64,000 nucleotides of DNA, taken from Pedobacter metabolipauper. Its GTDB lineage: Bacteria; Bacteroidota; Bacteroidia; Sphingobacteriales; Sphingobacteriaceae. The notes under the pieces are model-generated. The model was given only the letters and a program-made list of their open reading frames with translations. It was not told where the DNA came from and did no database searches. This document shows, piece by piece, positions 1 to 8,242 of this stretch. The translations under genes were made by a program, and so were the position numbers. Each line of letters begins with the position of its first letter. Positions within the stretch are counted from its first letter, which is position 1. Where the stretch lies: the NCBI RefSeq assembly GCF_004362715.1, contig NZ_SNYC01000004.1:186001-250000 (forward strand). The letters run 5' to 3'.

Positions 1-462
1 ATCCAGATTTATTTTACCAACTATTTTAACACCAGGCAGAGATCCATCTTCTGCTTTTTCTTCAGCCTTTTCTACAGGGGCAGAAGTTACAGGAGCAGCC
101 GGCTTAACCGGAGCTTCCTCTTTTACCTTTTCAACAGGAGGAGTATAAGAATGAAGGTTTTTGATTAAAATACCTTCGTTTTCGAATTCAACATTTTTTC
201 TAGGTGCTTCAGCAACTCTCTCAGTTACTTCAGGCTCATCACGACGAATTTTACCAATAACAATCTGATTGGCTTCTTCTTTTACGATCTTGTCGCCCTG
301 AAACTCTTTCAATAGCGCATTGTACATGTCGCGAGAGAGCTTAGTAGTGGGTTTATTCTCAACAGAAAAGCCTTTCTTTTCCAGGAACTCAACGGCCGTA
401 GCGATCCCTACGTTAAGTTCCTTAACTGCTTTAAATAAAATTATTGGTTTGTCGTCTGACAT
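1..462 (-). CDS. infB: Translation initiation factor IF-2, N-terminal part (cut by window edge)
   Basis: IF-2 is the GTPase that brings fMet-tRNA to the 30S subunit and promotes subunit joining. Only the first 154 codons are visible; the frame stays open to base 1, so the GTPase and tRNA-binding domains lie outside. The start (MSDDKPIILFKAVKELN) leads into the small IF2_N helical domain, including an EFLEKKGF segment. A Pro/Ala/Glu/Lys-rich linker follows (about residues 95-145), as usual for IF-2 between its N-terminal and G domains. It lies downstream of nusA and rimP, the classical order. A promoter-like sequence in the 68-nt nusA-infB gap suggests extra transcription of infB alone. Identity rests on the N-terminus plus the neighbours. 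Confidence 0.9.
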   Translation of the reverse strand, partial: MSDDKPIILFKAVKELNVGIATAVEFLEKKGFSVENKPTTKLSRDMYNALLKEFQGDKIVKEEANQIVIGKIRRDEPEVTERVAEAPRKNVEFENEGILIKNLHSYTPPVEKVKEEAPVKPAAPVTSAPVEKAEEKAEDGSLPGVKIVGKINLD

Positions 463-493
463 TGATATCCTATTTTTTCTTTAATTTCTTATA

Positions 494-522
494 CAAAAGT
501 AATGTTTATTCTTGGTTAACAA
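494..522 (-). promoter_or_regulatory. Putative Bacteroidota promoter for infB
   Basis: On the minus strand a TAnnTTTG -7 element (TACTTTTG, 494-501) is preceded by TTG (520-522) with an 18-nt spacer. The predicted transcript would begin near 488, about 25 nt before the infB start codon. This would be an internal promoter in the rimP-nusA-infB operon. It is a sequence match only. Confidence 0.4.
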
Positions 523-530
523 GAACACAC

Positions 531-1766
531 CTATTCAAATTCTGATTTTAAAATGCTCATTACTTCCTTAATTGTTTCTTCTTCTAAATCGGTACGTTTC
601 ACCAATTCATCCACAGAAAGGGCCAATACACTCTTAGCAGTATCGCAACCGATAGCCTTTAATTCATCAATGATCCAGCTATCAATTTCATCCGAGAACT
701 CTTCAATATCCACATCCTCATCTTCTTCACCAGCCTCACGATACACATCAATTTCATAACCGGTTAATTTACCAGCCAGTTTAATATTATGCCCGCCACG
801 TCCGATTGCAAGAGAAACCTGGTCAGGTTTTAAATAAACCGCAGCATGTTTGGTCTCATCATCTAATTTAATAGAGGTGATCTTTGCCGGACTAAGTGCC
901 CGGGTAATATATAGTGAAACATTGTTTGTAAAGTTAATTACATCAATATTCTCATTCTTCAATTCTCTAACAATACCATGGATCCTGGAACCTTTCATTC
1001 CCACACATGCACCTACCGGATCAATCCGGTCGTCATAAGATTCCACAGCAACCTTTGCTCTTTCACCGGGTTCACGAACAATTTTCTTGATCGTGATCAG
1101 TCCGTCAAAGATCTCAGGAACTTCAATTTCAAACAACCGTTGTAAAAACTCCGGTGCAATTCTCGAAATGATGATCTTGGGCGTTGCATTAACCATATCA
1201 ACTTTCAGGATCACCGCACGAACCGTATCACCCTTTTTGAAATAATCAGCAGGGATCTGTTCTGTTTTAGGCATCATCAGTTCGTTACCTTCATCATCAA
1301 GTACCAAAGTTTCTTTTTTCCAAACCTGGTAAACCTCTCCGGTTACGATCTCACCAACCCTATCTTTATATTTTTTAAAGATCTCGTCTTTTTCAAGTTC
1401 AAGAACTTTTGAAACCAATGTCTGACGGGCAGCTAAGATTGCCCTTCTGCCAAAACTCTCCAGCGTGATCTGCTCAATGTAGTCGTCGCCAACTTCCATG
1501 TCAGGATCCAACAGCTTAACCTCTGCAAGTTCAATTTCAAGATCGTCATCCTCAGAAAATCCGTCTTCCATCACTTTCCGGGTACGCCAGATCTCCAAAT
1601 CCCCGTTATCCGGGTTAACAATTACGTCACAATTCTCATCTGTTCCGTATTTTTTTCGCAGCATACTACGAAATACCTCTTCCAGCACACTAATCACTGT
1701 AGGACGGTCGATGTTCTTGAAGTCCTTAAACTCCTGAAATGAATCGATTAAATTAATATTGCTCAT
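531..1766 (-). CDS. nusA: Transcription termination/antitermination factor NusA
   Basis: NusA binds RNA polymerase and nascent RNA to modulate pausing, termination and antitermination. The 411-residue protein shows the usual order: NusA N-terminal domain (about 1-130), S1 domain (about 135-205, starting VGEIVTGEVYQVWKKE), then two KH domains with the GxxG loops GMKG (about 258) and GRGG (about 323). The acidic C-terminus (EEDEDVDIEEFSDE) runs into a short helical repeat, shorter than the two AR repeats of E. coli NusA. The stop of rimP is 2 nt upstream of the start, so the two are co-transcribed and probably translationally coupled. infB follows downstream. Confidence 0.97.
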   Translation of the reverse strand: MSNINLIDSFQEFKDFKNIDRPTVISVLEEVFRSMLRKKYGTDENCDVIVNPDNGDLEIWRTRKVMEDGFSEDDDLEIELAEVKLLDPDMEVGDDYIEQITLESFGRRAILAARQTLVSKVLELEKDEIFKKYKDRVGEIVTGEVYQVWKKETLVLDDEGNELMMPKTEQIPADYFKKGDTVRAVILKVDMVNATPKIIISRIAPEFLQRLFEIEVPEIFDGLITIKKIVREPGERAKVAVESYDDRIDPVGACVGMKGSRIHGIVRELKNENIDVINFTNNVSLYITRALSPAKITSIKLDDETKHAAVYLKPDQVSLAIGRGGHNIKLAGKLTGYEIDVYREAGEEDEDVDIEEFSDEIDSWIIDELKAIGCDTAKSVLALSVDELVKRTDLEEETIKEVMSILKSEFE

Positions 1767-1768
1767 TT

Positions 1769-2239
1769 TTATTTAAATGAAATTAAAACCTTTGTTTCTG
1801 TTATGTTATTAAAGTCGACAGCCGTTTCAACCAACTGCGCCTTTTTACCTTTTTCTTTAACCTTTGCTTCGATCACTATCCCATGATCATTTACTGAAAG
1901 CAGCTTGCCCTCTTTTTGTGTCCCATCCGTCAGTTTCAAACCAACCTCACGGCCAACATTTTTATCGTATTGTCTTTTTAATTTTAAAGGCTCACCAACA
2001 CCAGGAGAAGATACTTCAAGATTGTAGGCTTTATCTATCGTGTTTTCTTCTTCCAGATGAAAACCAACATGCCTGCTGATTGCTGCACAATCCTGGATAG
2101 TTATTCCCTCATCCCCATCAACATGGATAATAAGTTTATGGTTTGGCAACATCTTTACCTCAACCAAAAACAACTCCGGCCTATCCGCAATCTTCTCTTC
2201 AATTAACGCTATTACTCTTTTTTCTACCTGCATAACCAA
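1769..2239 (-). CDS. rimP: Ribosome maturation factor RimP
   Basis: RimP assists 30S subunit assembly. At 156 residues it has the family size. The N-terminal domain contains the conserved LFLVEVKMLPNHKLIIHVDGD strand region and the CAAISRHVGFHLEEE helix; YNLEVSSPGVGEPLK matches the family signature YxLEVSSPGxxRPL, with G-E in place of the usual R. The C-terminal half has the VGLKLTDGTQKEGKL SH3-like fold. It is the first gene of the rimP-nusA-infB operon. Transcription probably starts near 2290, leaving a leader of about 50 nt that can fold into a hairpin. The start MVMQVEKRV could also be read two codons later. Confidence 0.95.
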   Translation of the reverse strand: MVMQVEKRVIALIEEKIADRPELFLVEVKMLPNHKLIIHVDGDEGITIQDCAAISRHVGFHLEEENTIDKAYNLEVSSPGVGEPLKLKRQYDKNVGREVGLKLTDGTQKEGKLLSVNDHGIVIEAKVKEKGKKAQLVETAVDFNNITETKVLISFK

Positions 2240-2247
2240 TTTGCCAA

Positions 2248-2290
2248 TAATAGAAAAGAGGGGACATCTGCCCCCTCTTACCCTCTATTA
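2248..2290 (-). promoter_or_regulatory. Leader stem-loop upstream of rimP
   Basis: Inner arms AAGAGGGG (2256-2263) and CCCCTCTT (2272-2279) are perfectly complementary with an 8-nt loop. Outer arms TAATAGA (2248-2254) and TCTATTA (2284-2290) extend the structure across a small internal loop. It occupies nearly all of the predicted 5' leader of the rimP operon mRNA. No U-tract follows on the minus strand, so it is not an ordinary terminator. A regulatory role is inferred. Confidence 0.4.
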
Positions 2291-2295
2291 CTGTG

Positions 2296-2303
2296 CAAAG
2301 ATA
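2296..2303 (-). promoter_or_regulatory. Putative -7 element of the rimP-nusA-infB operon
   Basis: Minus-strand TATCTTTG matches TAnnTTTG exactly. TTTG occurs upstream at 2317-2320 but with a spacer of only 13 nt, shorter than the usual 19 or so; the expected position is T-rich. The start site would be near 2290, about 50 nt before rimP. Confidence 0.45.
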
Positions 2304-2428
2304 AGAAATATATTTACAAAATAAAAATGCTAGCCCACAATCAGTTCCGTAAAGATTTAATCAATTGTCTGTTGATAGTATTTATTGCATGCCAATTCTT
2401 TGTATCTGCAATACCACAGCCTGGTAAT

Positions 2429-2863
2429 TTACCTGGTCAGCAGCTTCTGCTGTGGCTTCAGCTTATAGTCAAGGCTCCCCTTCATAACCTGATCTGCATG
2501 TCCAAAATTCGCATTTAAAAAGGTGATCACCATATAATCGTTTCCAGGTATAAACCTTGATGCAGGCTTAAAGATCACATCACGATCTGTAACCTCGATC
2601 TTTCCGTCAAGCGGCAGCTCCTTAATCGAAGTATCCTGCTCAAAGGGCGTCTGTAAAACCGAGACCAGTTCATGCAAAGCAGAGTCGGAAACTGAACCGC
2701 TCCTAAGCTGAAGAATCCCGGCATGGTCAATATTACGGATAACAATAGAAGTGCTGTCCGCAGAGAAATCAATCAAAAGTGGCTTATTATTTGTTGATGA
2801 ACATGAAAATAACAAGCCAAGGGCGACAACAGACCCCAACAGCCGGACAAAATAATTTATCAT
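2429..2863 (-). CDS. Small lipoprotein of unknown function
   Basis: I do not recognise the family. The 144-residue product begins with a hydrophobic signal (residues 4-19) ending in a lipobox, LLFSC, with Cys21 as the likely lipidated residue, followed by SSTNNK. The mature part is predicted mainly beta strand (for example IEVTDRDVIFKPASRFIPGNDYMVITFL) and resembles a small Ig-like or surface domain with no catalytic motif. It stands alone, divergent from the holin-like gene 19 nt away and separated from rimP by the operon promoter. Confidence 0.7.
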   Translation of the reverse strand: MINYFVRLLGSVVALGLLFSCSSTNNKPLLIDFSADSTSIVIRNIDHAGILQLRSGSVSDSALHELVSVLQTPFEQDTSIKELPLDGKIEVTDRDVIFKPASRFIPGNDYMVITFLNANFGHADQVMKGSLDYKLKPQQKLLTR

Positions 2864-2882
2864 ATCACTAAATTAAAAAATT

Positions 2883-3230
2883 ATGAGACTAATAGTAGAA
2901 ATTTTATTGATGGGACTAGCCGTATTCCTTGGTGCAAAACTCGTCCCCGGAGTAACGATAGACGGCTATGGAACCGCAATCATTGCAGCCATATTAATTG
3001 CGCTGGCAAATGCAACCATCGGATTTATTCTCCGTGTATTAACATTTCCAATAAACTTTCTTACACTCGGCCTGGTATCCTTTATCATCAGCGTACTTAT
3101 GATCCTGCTGGTAGACAATGTAATGGCCGGCTTTAGTACAACAGGATTTTGGGCTGCTGCTTTCTTGGCAATTATAGTTGCGCTGATCAAGGCTGTATTT
3201 GGTGCCCTTGCCGGATCAGAAAAAGATTAA
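2883..3230 (+). CDS. Phage-holin-4-like membrane protein (PF04020 type)
   Basis: A 115-residue, very hydrophobic protein with four predicted membrane segments (about 4-22, 28-50, 56-80, 88-110) and the PxNFLTLGL element (PINFLTLGLVSF) typical of the phage holin family 4 superfamily, formerly DUF360. Members are widespread chromosomal inner-membrane proteins; a lysis role is not established for them. No endolysin or phage gene is nearby, so holin is only a family name here. It is expressed from its own start, divergent from the lipoprotein. Confidence 0.75.
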   Translation: MRLIVEILLMGLAVFLGAKLVPGVTIDGYGTAIIAAILIALANATIGFILRVLTFPINFLTLGLVSFIISVLMILLVDNVMAGFSTTGFWAAAFLAIIVALIKAVFGALAGSEKD

Positions 3231-3283
3231 TCCAGCAAATTAACAGCCCGCCCAATGGAAGACCTGAGAATTAGAAACCGGTA

Positions 3284-4423
3284 TTATTTAAGGATCTCCC
3301 TGGATATAACCATCTTCTGGATCTCAGAAGTTCCCTCATAGATTTGTGTGATCTTAGCATCACGCATCAGTCTTTCCACATGATATTCCTTTACAAAACC
3401 GTAACCGCCATGGATCTGTACCGCTTCCACAGTTACATCCATGGCCACTTTAGAGGCGTATAATTTTGCCATAGATCCGGCAAGCGTGTAGGATTGTCCC
3501 TGATCTTTTAACCATGCAGCTTTATAAACCAGCATCCGTGCAGCCTCAATGTTTGTGGCCATATCGGCAAGTTTAAAAGCAATAGCCTGGTGATCAGATA
3601 TCGGTTTACCAAAAGATTTACGCTCCTTAGAATAGGCCAGGGCCAGCTCATAGGCTCCTGCGGCAATGCCCAATGCCTGTGCAGCAATACCAATACGGCC
3701 ACCCTCCAGGGTTTTCATTGCAAACTTAAATCCAAATCCGTCTTCACCAATCCGGTTCTCCTTTGGCACCTTAACATCATTGAACATTAAAGAATGTGTA
3801 TCTGACCCCCGGATGCCCAGTTTATTCTCTTTCGGGCCTACGGTAAAACCAGGCGTGTCTTTCTCAACGATAAATGCATTGATCCCCCGGTGTTTTAAAG
3901 AGCGGTCAGTCTGGGCAATAACCAGATAGGTTGATGCCGTACCACCATTGGTAATCCAGTTTTTAGTCCCGTTTAATAAATAATGATCCCCCATATCAAC
4001 AGCAGTGGTCTGTTGTGACGTAGCATCGGAACCTGCCTCAGGCTCTGATAAACAAAACGCACCGATCTTCTCACCAGAAGCAAGGGGCTTTAAATATTTC
4101 TCTTTCTGGGCTTCTGTACCATAAGCCTCAAGCCCATAGCAAACCAATGAATTGTTTACAGAAACTACCACAGATGCCGAAGCATCAATTTTAGATAACT
4201 CTTCCATAACCAACACATAGGATAATGCATCCAGTCCGCTGCCATTATATTTTTCTGAAACCATCATTCCCAGAAAGCCAAGCTCACCAAGCTTTTTTAC
4301 CTGCGCTGCAGGGAATTTCTGATGCTCATCTCGTTCGATAACCCCAGGTTTAAGTTCATTCACAGCGAAATCCCTTGCAGCCTGCTGGATCATCAATTGT
4401 TCTTCACTCAGTTGAAATAACAT
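3284..4423 (-). CDS. Acyl-CoA dehydrogenase (short/medium-chain type)
   Basis: A flavoenzyme introducing a trans double bond between C2 and C3 of acyl-CoA, with electrons passing to ETF. At 379 residues it has the standard length and domain order: helical N-terminal domain, middle beta domain with the FCLSEPEAGSDA signature (about 130-141), and C-terminal helical domain with QIHGGYGFVKEYHVERLMRD. The catalytic base is the Glu in IYEGTSEIQ near residue 363, as in butyryl-CoA dehydrogenase. Chain-length specificity cannot be told from sequence. No beta-oxidation partners are adjacent. A -7-like TAAATTTG lies at 4453-4460. Confidence 0.93.
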   Translation of the reverse strand: MLFQLSEEQLMIQQAARDFAVNELKPGVIERDEHQKFPAAQVKKLGELGFLGMMVSEKYNGSGLDALSYVLVMEELSKIDASASVVVSVNNSLVCYGLEAYGTEAQKEKYLKPLASGEKIGAFCLSEPEAGSDATSQQTTAVDMGDHYLLNGTKNWITNGGTASTYLVIAQTDRSLKHRGINAFIVEKDTPGFTVGPKENKLGIRGSDTHSLMFNDVKVPKENRIGEDGFGFKFAMKTLEGGRIGIAAQALGIAAGAYELALAYSKERKSFGKPISDHQAIAFKLADMATNIEAARMLVYKAAWLKDQGQSYTLAGSMAKLYASKVAMDVTVEAVQIHGGYGFVKEYHVERLMRDAKITQIYEGTSEIQKMVISREILK

Positions 4424-4476
4424 AACTTTATAGATCTAAAAATACGTAGTGCCAAATTTAATACTTTCCACGTAAG

Positions 4477-4496
4477 ATACTATGGTTGCATAGTAT
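4477..4496 (-). terminator. Perfect hairpin after panD, weak terminator candidate
   Basis: Arms ATACTATG (4477-4484) and CATAGTAT (4489-4496) flank a GTTG loop directly after the panD stop. On the minus strand it is not followed by a clear U-tract, so it may stabilise the mRNA end rather than terminate transcription. Confidence 0.3.
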
Positions 4497-4497
4497 T

Positions 4498-4848
4498 TTA
4501 TTTCAGCAAGTGGTTATTGTCATCCGGAAATACGAGTATGGGATGGTATGCTTTGGCCTCAGCGATTGGTAATGAGCCGTAAGACATAATAATAAGAATA
4601 TCACCTACCTGAACCTTACGTGCGGTTGCGCCATTTAAACAAATAGTTCCGGTACCACGCTCCCCTTTAATTACATAGGTCTCAAAACGCTCGCCATTGT
4701 TGTTGTTAACGATCTGCACTTTTTCATTGGCAATAATCTGGGCAGCATCCATCAGATCTTCATCAATGGTAATACTTCCAACATAATTCAATTCTGCCTG
4801 TGTTACTTTAACACGGTGTATCTTCGACTTTAATATCTCGATAATCAT
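4498..4848 (-). CDS. panD: Aspartate 1-decarboxylase PanD
   Basis: Converts L-aspartate to beta-alanine for pantothenate synthesis. The 116-residue proenzyme carries the self-processing site: Gly24-Ser25 in [10 protein letters not shown], where cleavage yields the pyruvoyl cofactor from the serine. Other family motifs are [32 protein letters not shown] and [19 protein letters not shown]. Length matches the family. It lies 46 nt downstream of panC on the same strand. The beta-alanine it makes is used by PanC, so the pair is a functional unit. A -7-like TAACTTTG at 4853-4860 just before the start could give a nearly leaderless transcript. Confidence 0.96.
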   Translation of the reverse strand: MIIEILKSKIHRVKVTQAELNYVGSITIDEDLMDAAQIIANEKVQIVNNNNGERFETYVIKGERGTGTICLNGATARKVQVGDILIIMSYGSLPIAEAKAYHPILVFPDDNNHLLK

Positions 4849-4894
4849 AACGCAAAGTTAGATAAAGTTTGTGAATGAATGGTTTTCCGGTTTT

Positions 4895-5734
4895 TCAGCT
4901 GAGTATCATATTATCAATAAGCCGGGTTTGGCCCACTTTAGCTGCAACCAGGGCAATAACATTTGACTTCTTCTGATCGGTTTCCGGCAGCAATGTTTCA
5001 CCGTTTGCAATCGTGAAATAATCCAGTGTTACACCCGGCGTCTCTTCGATCATAAGTTTTGCATGACCTAAAAGCGTATCAACACCTTGAGATGCAAAAT
5101 GATCTTTAACATAGATCAACGCCTGGTTTAACACCAATGCATTCTCCCGGTCTTTCATTGTCAAATGAATATTCCTGGAACTCATTGCCAGGCCATCCTC
5201 TTCCCTGATAATAGGACATGAAATAATCTGTACAGGAATATTAAAATAAGAAACCATATTCCGGATCATTAAAACCTGCTGAAAATCCTTCTGGCCAAAC
5301 AACGCCACATCAGGTTCAACAGCATCAAATAATTTCTTAACAATCTGGGTAACCCCCTGGTAATGACCTTTTCTAAATTCACCTTCCAACAGGAACTCTG
5401 CAGCACCCAAATCAATATGCCAGCTTTCTTCCCTGGGATACATCTCTTTTACAGCCGGCATAAAGACAATGTCACAGCCAGAAGCCCTGAGCATCTCAAT
5501 ATCATGTTCCAGCGGACGCGGGTACTTTTCCAGATCTTTAGGGTCTGTAAATTGTGTGGGATTTACAAAAATGCTGCACACTACTATCTCAGCATGTTGT
5601 TGTGCTGCTTCTATAAGAGACACATGTCCTTTGTGCAGCGCACCCATTGTTGGCACTAAAGCAATTTTCTGCTGAGCCAATTTAATTGGGTCGAGCAGCG
5701 ACCTTAACGCCGCGATCGTATGTACAACTTTCAA
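4895..5734 (-). CDS. panC: Pantothenate synthetase PanC
   Basis: ATP-dependent condensation of pantoate with beta-alanine to give pantothenate. The 279-residue protein has the family motifs: VPTMGALHKGHVSLI (about 28-42, ATP-binding HxGH), VSIFVNPTQF-type segment (CSIFVNPTQFTDPKDLEKYPR), GxCRxxHFxGV counterpart EFRKGHYQGVTQIVKKLF, FGQKDFQQ, and EEDGLAMSSRN (the KMSKS-like loop). All are intact, so it should be active. It precedes panD on the same strand. Confidence 0.96.
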   Translation of the reverse strand: MKVVHTIAALRSLLDPIKLAQQKIALVPTMGALHKGHVSLIEAAQQHAEIVVCSIFVNPTQFTDPKDLEKYPRPLEHDIEMLRASGCDIVFMPAVKEMYPREESWHIDLGAAEFLLEGEFRKGHYQGVTQIVKKLFDAVEPDVALFGQKDFQQVLMIRNMVSYFNIPVQIISCPIIREEDGLAMSSRNIHLTMKDRENALVLNQALIYVKDHFASQGVDTLLGHAKLMIEETPGVTLDYFTIANGETLLPETDQKKSNVIALVAAKVGQTRLIDNMILS

Positions 5735-5806
5735 ACCTGCTTATAAAATTTCAAAGGACAAAGTTGGTTATTTATACATTCCCAACAAAACATCTTGTGT
5801 ATTATA

Positions 5807-5837
5807 TTGATAAATGTTATTATTTTGCTTACCTTTG
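5807..5837 (+). promoter_or_regulatory. Promoter of the glycogen-synthase-like / DUF4270 operon
   Basis: TTG (5807-5809), a 20-nt spacer, then TACCTTTG (5830-5837), an exact TAnnTTTG -7 element. The start site would be near 5843, giving a leader of about 40 nt before the ATG at 5882. Confidence 0.6.
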
Positions 5838-5881
5838 CACCTTGATAATCTTTTCTTTAACATAAATTTTTATTTACGAAT

Positions 5882-6712
5882 ATGGAGATGGCAAAAACGA
5901 AGCTACTGATTGTTACACACGAGATGTCGCCTTTCCTTGAACTCACAAAGATTTCAGAAATTACCCGTCAATTACCACAGGCAATGCAGGATAAAGGATT
6001 TGAGATCCGTATCTTAATGCCAAGGTTTGGAAACATCAATGAAAGACGCAACAGGCTGCATGAGGTGATCAGACTTTCTGGTATGAACATTATCATTGAT
6101 GATAATGACAACCCTTTAATCATTAAGGTTGCTTCAATCCCTGCCGCCCGGATGCAAGTGTATTTCCTGGATAATGAAGATTATTTTCAGCGTAAATATG
6201 TTTTCAGAGATAAAGAAGACAAATTTTACGCAGATAATGATGAACGGACCATCTTTTTCTGTAAAGGTGCCCTTGAAACCGTTAAAAAATTAGGATGGTC
6301 TCCTGATATCGTTCATTGCCATGGCTGGATGACAGCTTTAGTACCTGTATACATCAAAACCACCTACAAGAATGATCCTACTTTTAAAAATTCTAAAGTA
6401 GTTTATTCTGTTTATGATCAATGTTTCTCCGAAACATTAAATCCAGACCTGTATAAAAAAGCAGTGATGAATTCAATGACCATCGAAGACACCAAAGTAT
6501 TTGAAAAAGCAGATTACAATTCATTAAACATTGGAGCCATAACGTACTCAGACGCAGTTGTATTAGCTGACGAAAACATTAGTGCCGATGTGTTAAAATT
6601 TGTTAAAGATTCTAATAAGCCAACTTTAGCTTATAATTTAACCGAAAATTTCGAAAACTTCTATTCTTTATATGAAGAAATTTCGGATGAAGAATTGGTT
6701 TCAATAGCATAA
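5882..6712 (+). CDS. Glycogen/starch-synthase-like protein, N-terminal (GT5) domain only
   Basis: The 276 residues align with the N-terminal Rossmann half of glycogen synthase (PF08323): THEMSPFLELTKISEITRQL (about 12-31), IRILMPRFGNINERRNR, YFLDNEDYF, DNDERTIFFCKGALE and DIVHCHGWMTALVPVYIK. The C-terminal sugar-nucleotide domain of a normal synthase of about 480 residues is absent, and the KTGGL loop that contacts ADP-glucose is replaced by ELTKI. Such short forms are known beside DUF4270 and glmS in Bacteroidota. Synthase activity is therefore doubtful; a binding or regulatory role is inferred. Translation could start at Met1 or Met3. DUF4270 follows after 15 nt. Confidence 0.8.
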   Translation: MEMAKTKLLIVTHEMSPFLELTKISEITRQLPQAMQDKGFEIRILMPRFGNINERRNRLHEVIRLSGMNIIIDDNDNPLIIKVASIPAARMQVYFLDNEDYFQRKYVFRDKEDKFYADNDERTIFFCKGALETVKKLGWSPDIVHCHGWMTALVPVYIKTTYKNDPTFKNSKVVYSVYDQCFSETLNPDLYKKAVMNSMTIEDTKVFEKADYNSLNIGAITYSDAVVLADENISADVLKFVKDSNKPTLAYNLTENFENFYSLYEEISDEELVSIA

Positions 6713-6727
6713 CTCAGGTATTTAAAT

Positions 6728-8164
6728 ATGAAATTTATTAAACAAGACTTATTGACCCTGTTAATAGGTCTTTTTCTTTTTTCTTCTTGTAAAGACAGCA
6801 ATACAATTGGTTTAGATCTCGGTAACACAGACCTTAGCACTAAGGGCACCCTGGTAGATACCGTCTCAATCAATTTAGTTACCCAAAAAGAAGATCCAAT
6901 ATCCACAGTAGCACAAGACAGATATCCATTGGGCTATCTCAATTCTGATGTACAATTTGGCACAACTGAAGCCAGCTTGGCAATGACTGTAACCCTTCCA
7001 AGTAATGGTTACAGCTTCGGGACAGCTCCGGTTATCGATTCAGCAATACTGATCTTACCGTATTCTACCCAGTTCTACGGAGATACTACTTCTTCCGTTT
7101 ATAACATCAATGTACAGCAGCTTGCCTCAGATCTTTCTGTAGAAAAATCTTTCTTAAGCAATAAAGAATGGGCAGTTCAGGGCGGCGTTATTGGTAACTA
7201 CAATGCCAGGATCAAGCCTAAAACGCCAATAGTAGTAAATACAATAGTAGATGGTGGTCCTGATACCGCGGCTACCGTTGTTCCGCAGCTGAGAATAAAG
7301 TTAAGTAATTCATTTATTCAGAATAACATTTTAAATCTGGATTCGATCACAAGATCTAAGAACACACGGTTTGCAACCGCCTTTAAAGGATTACACGTTA
7401 GCATCAATAAGACCGGATCTACAGGAAAAGGGGGCATTATATTCCTTAACTTTGGTTCTACAAGTGCCAACCTGGAACTTCACTATAAAAAACAGGATGC
7501 AACAGTAACGACCGAAAGAGATACTGTTTCCGTGTTATTCCCTGTATCCTCTACACTAGGGCCAATTGCATCCACAATCAAGCACAATTATACCGGAACA
7601 AAAGTTCAGGAACAGCTGGATGCTCCAAATCCAGCAGTGCCATATAGCGTAACCTACCTGCAGGCAATGGCCGGTTTGAGAAATAAGATCTCGTTCCCTT
7701 ACCTTAAGAAATTCGTTGAAACCGTTAAAGCGGGAAAAACAAGTTCAAAGATCATTGTGAACCGGGCAGAACTTATCATAAACTTGAACAATGGAACCGA
7801 TGTTTCTCCGCTTAATGCCGCACAGAGACTCTCTCTTTATCGCCTAGACATTGGTGGGTTGAGAGGCAATGTACCAGACAACGATACCCAGGATCTTTAC
7901 AGATATGCAGGATCTGAAACTGCCTTTGGCGGATTTTTTGACGCAACAAATAATAGATATATCTTTACCATCACCAGTTATCTGCAAGATTTAATTGATG
8001 GTAAAACAGAAGATTACGGCACATTTATAGCCCCAAGTTCATTAACTGAATTTAATATTGCCCCTTCTATTACTTCTGCAGCACGCTCAATTATCAATAC
8101 CAGATTTCCAGGTACGGATAATAAAGCAATTAAGCTGAACATCTACTATACCAAAGTAGATTAA
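6728..8164 (+). CDS. DUF4270 family lipoprotein
   Basis: A 478-residue exported lipoprotein: signal sequence with lipobox LFLFSSC (Cys about 21), followed by KDSNTIGLDLGN. The body is beta-rich and matches the DUF4270 pattern: an early SxxxTxxVxDTVSI-like start, a central YFGxT-like strand region (FGTTEASLAMTVTL) and a long C-terminal domain. Function is unknown; DUF4270 proteins are outer-membrane or surface lipoproteins of Bacteroidota. It lies 15 nt after the glycogen-synthase-like gene, under the same promoter, and is followed by a terminator before glmS. Confidence 0.8.
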   Translation: MKFIKQDLLTLLIGLFLFSSCKDSNTIGLDLGNTDLSTKGTLVDTVSINLVTQKEDPISTVAQDRYPLGYLNSDVQFGTTEASLAMTVTLPSNGYSFGTAPVIDSAILILPYSTQFYGDTTSSVYNINVQQLASDLSVEKSFLSNKEWAVQGGVIGNYNARIKPKTPIVVNTIVDGGPDTAATVVPQLRIKLSNSFIQNNILNLDSITRSKNTRFATAFKGLHVSINKTGSTGKGGIIFLNFGSTSANLELHYKKQDATVTTERDTVSVLFPVSSTLGPIASTIKHNYTGTKVQEQLDAPNPAVPYSVTYLQAMAGLRNKISFPYLKKFVETVKAGKTSSKIIVNRAELIINLNNGTDVSPLNAAQRLSLYRLDIGGLRGNVPDNDTQDLYRYAGSETAFGGFFDATNNRYIFTITSYLQDLIDGKTEDYGTFIAPSSLTEFNIAPSITSAARSIINTRFPGTDNKAIKLNIYYTKVD

Positions 8165-8190
8165 AATAAATAGTATACCTTTATCATTAT

Positions 8191-8228
8191 ATCCTCCGAG
8201 ATTCATAATTTCGGAGGATTTTATTTTT
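8191..8228 (+). terminator. Rho-independent terminator after the DUF4270 gene
   Basis: Arms ATCCTCCGA (8191-8199) and TCGGAGGAT (8211-8219) around an 11-nt loop, followed by TTTTATTTTT. It ends only 14 nt before glmS, so it could also work as an attenuator for glmS. Confidence 0.75.
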
Positions 8229-8242
8229 AATATCCAAATTGT

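Noticed and set aside
553..759. Ser-rich plus-strand ORF inside nusA
   Set aside because: Antisense to an acidic C-terminus (GAA/GAT codons read as TTC/ATC and Ser-type codons).
2883..3230. Holin-like gene as a sign of prophage
   Set aside because: No phage structural, lysis or integrase genes are nearby; the family is common on chromosomes.
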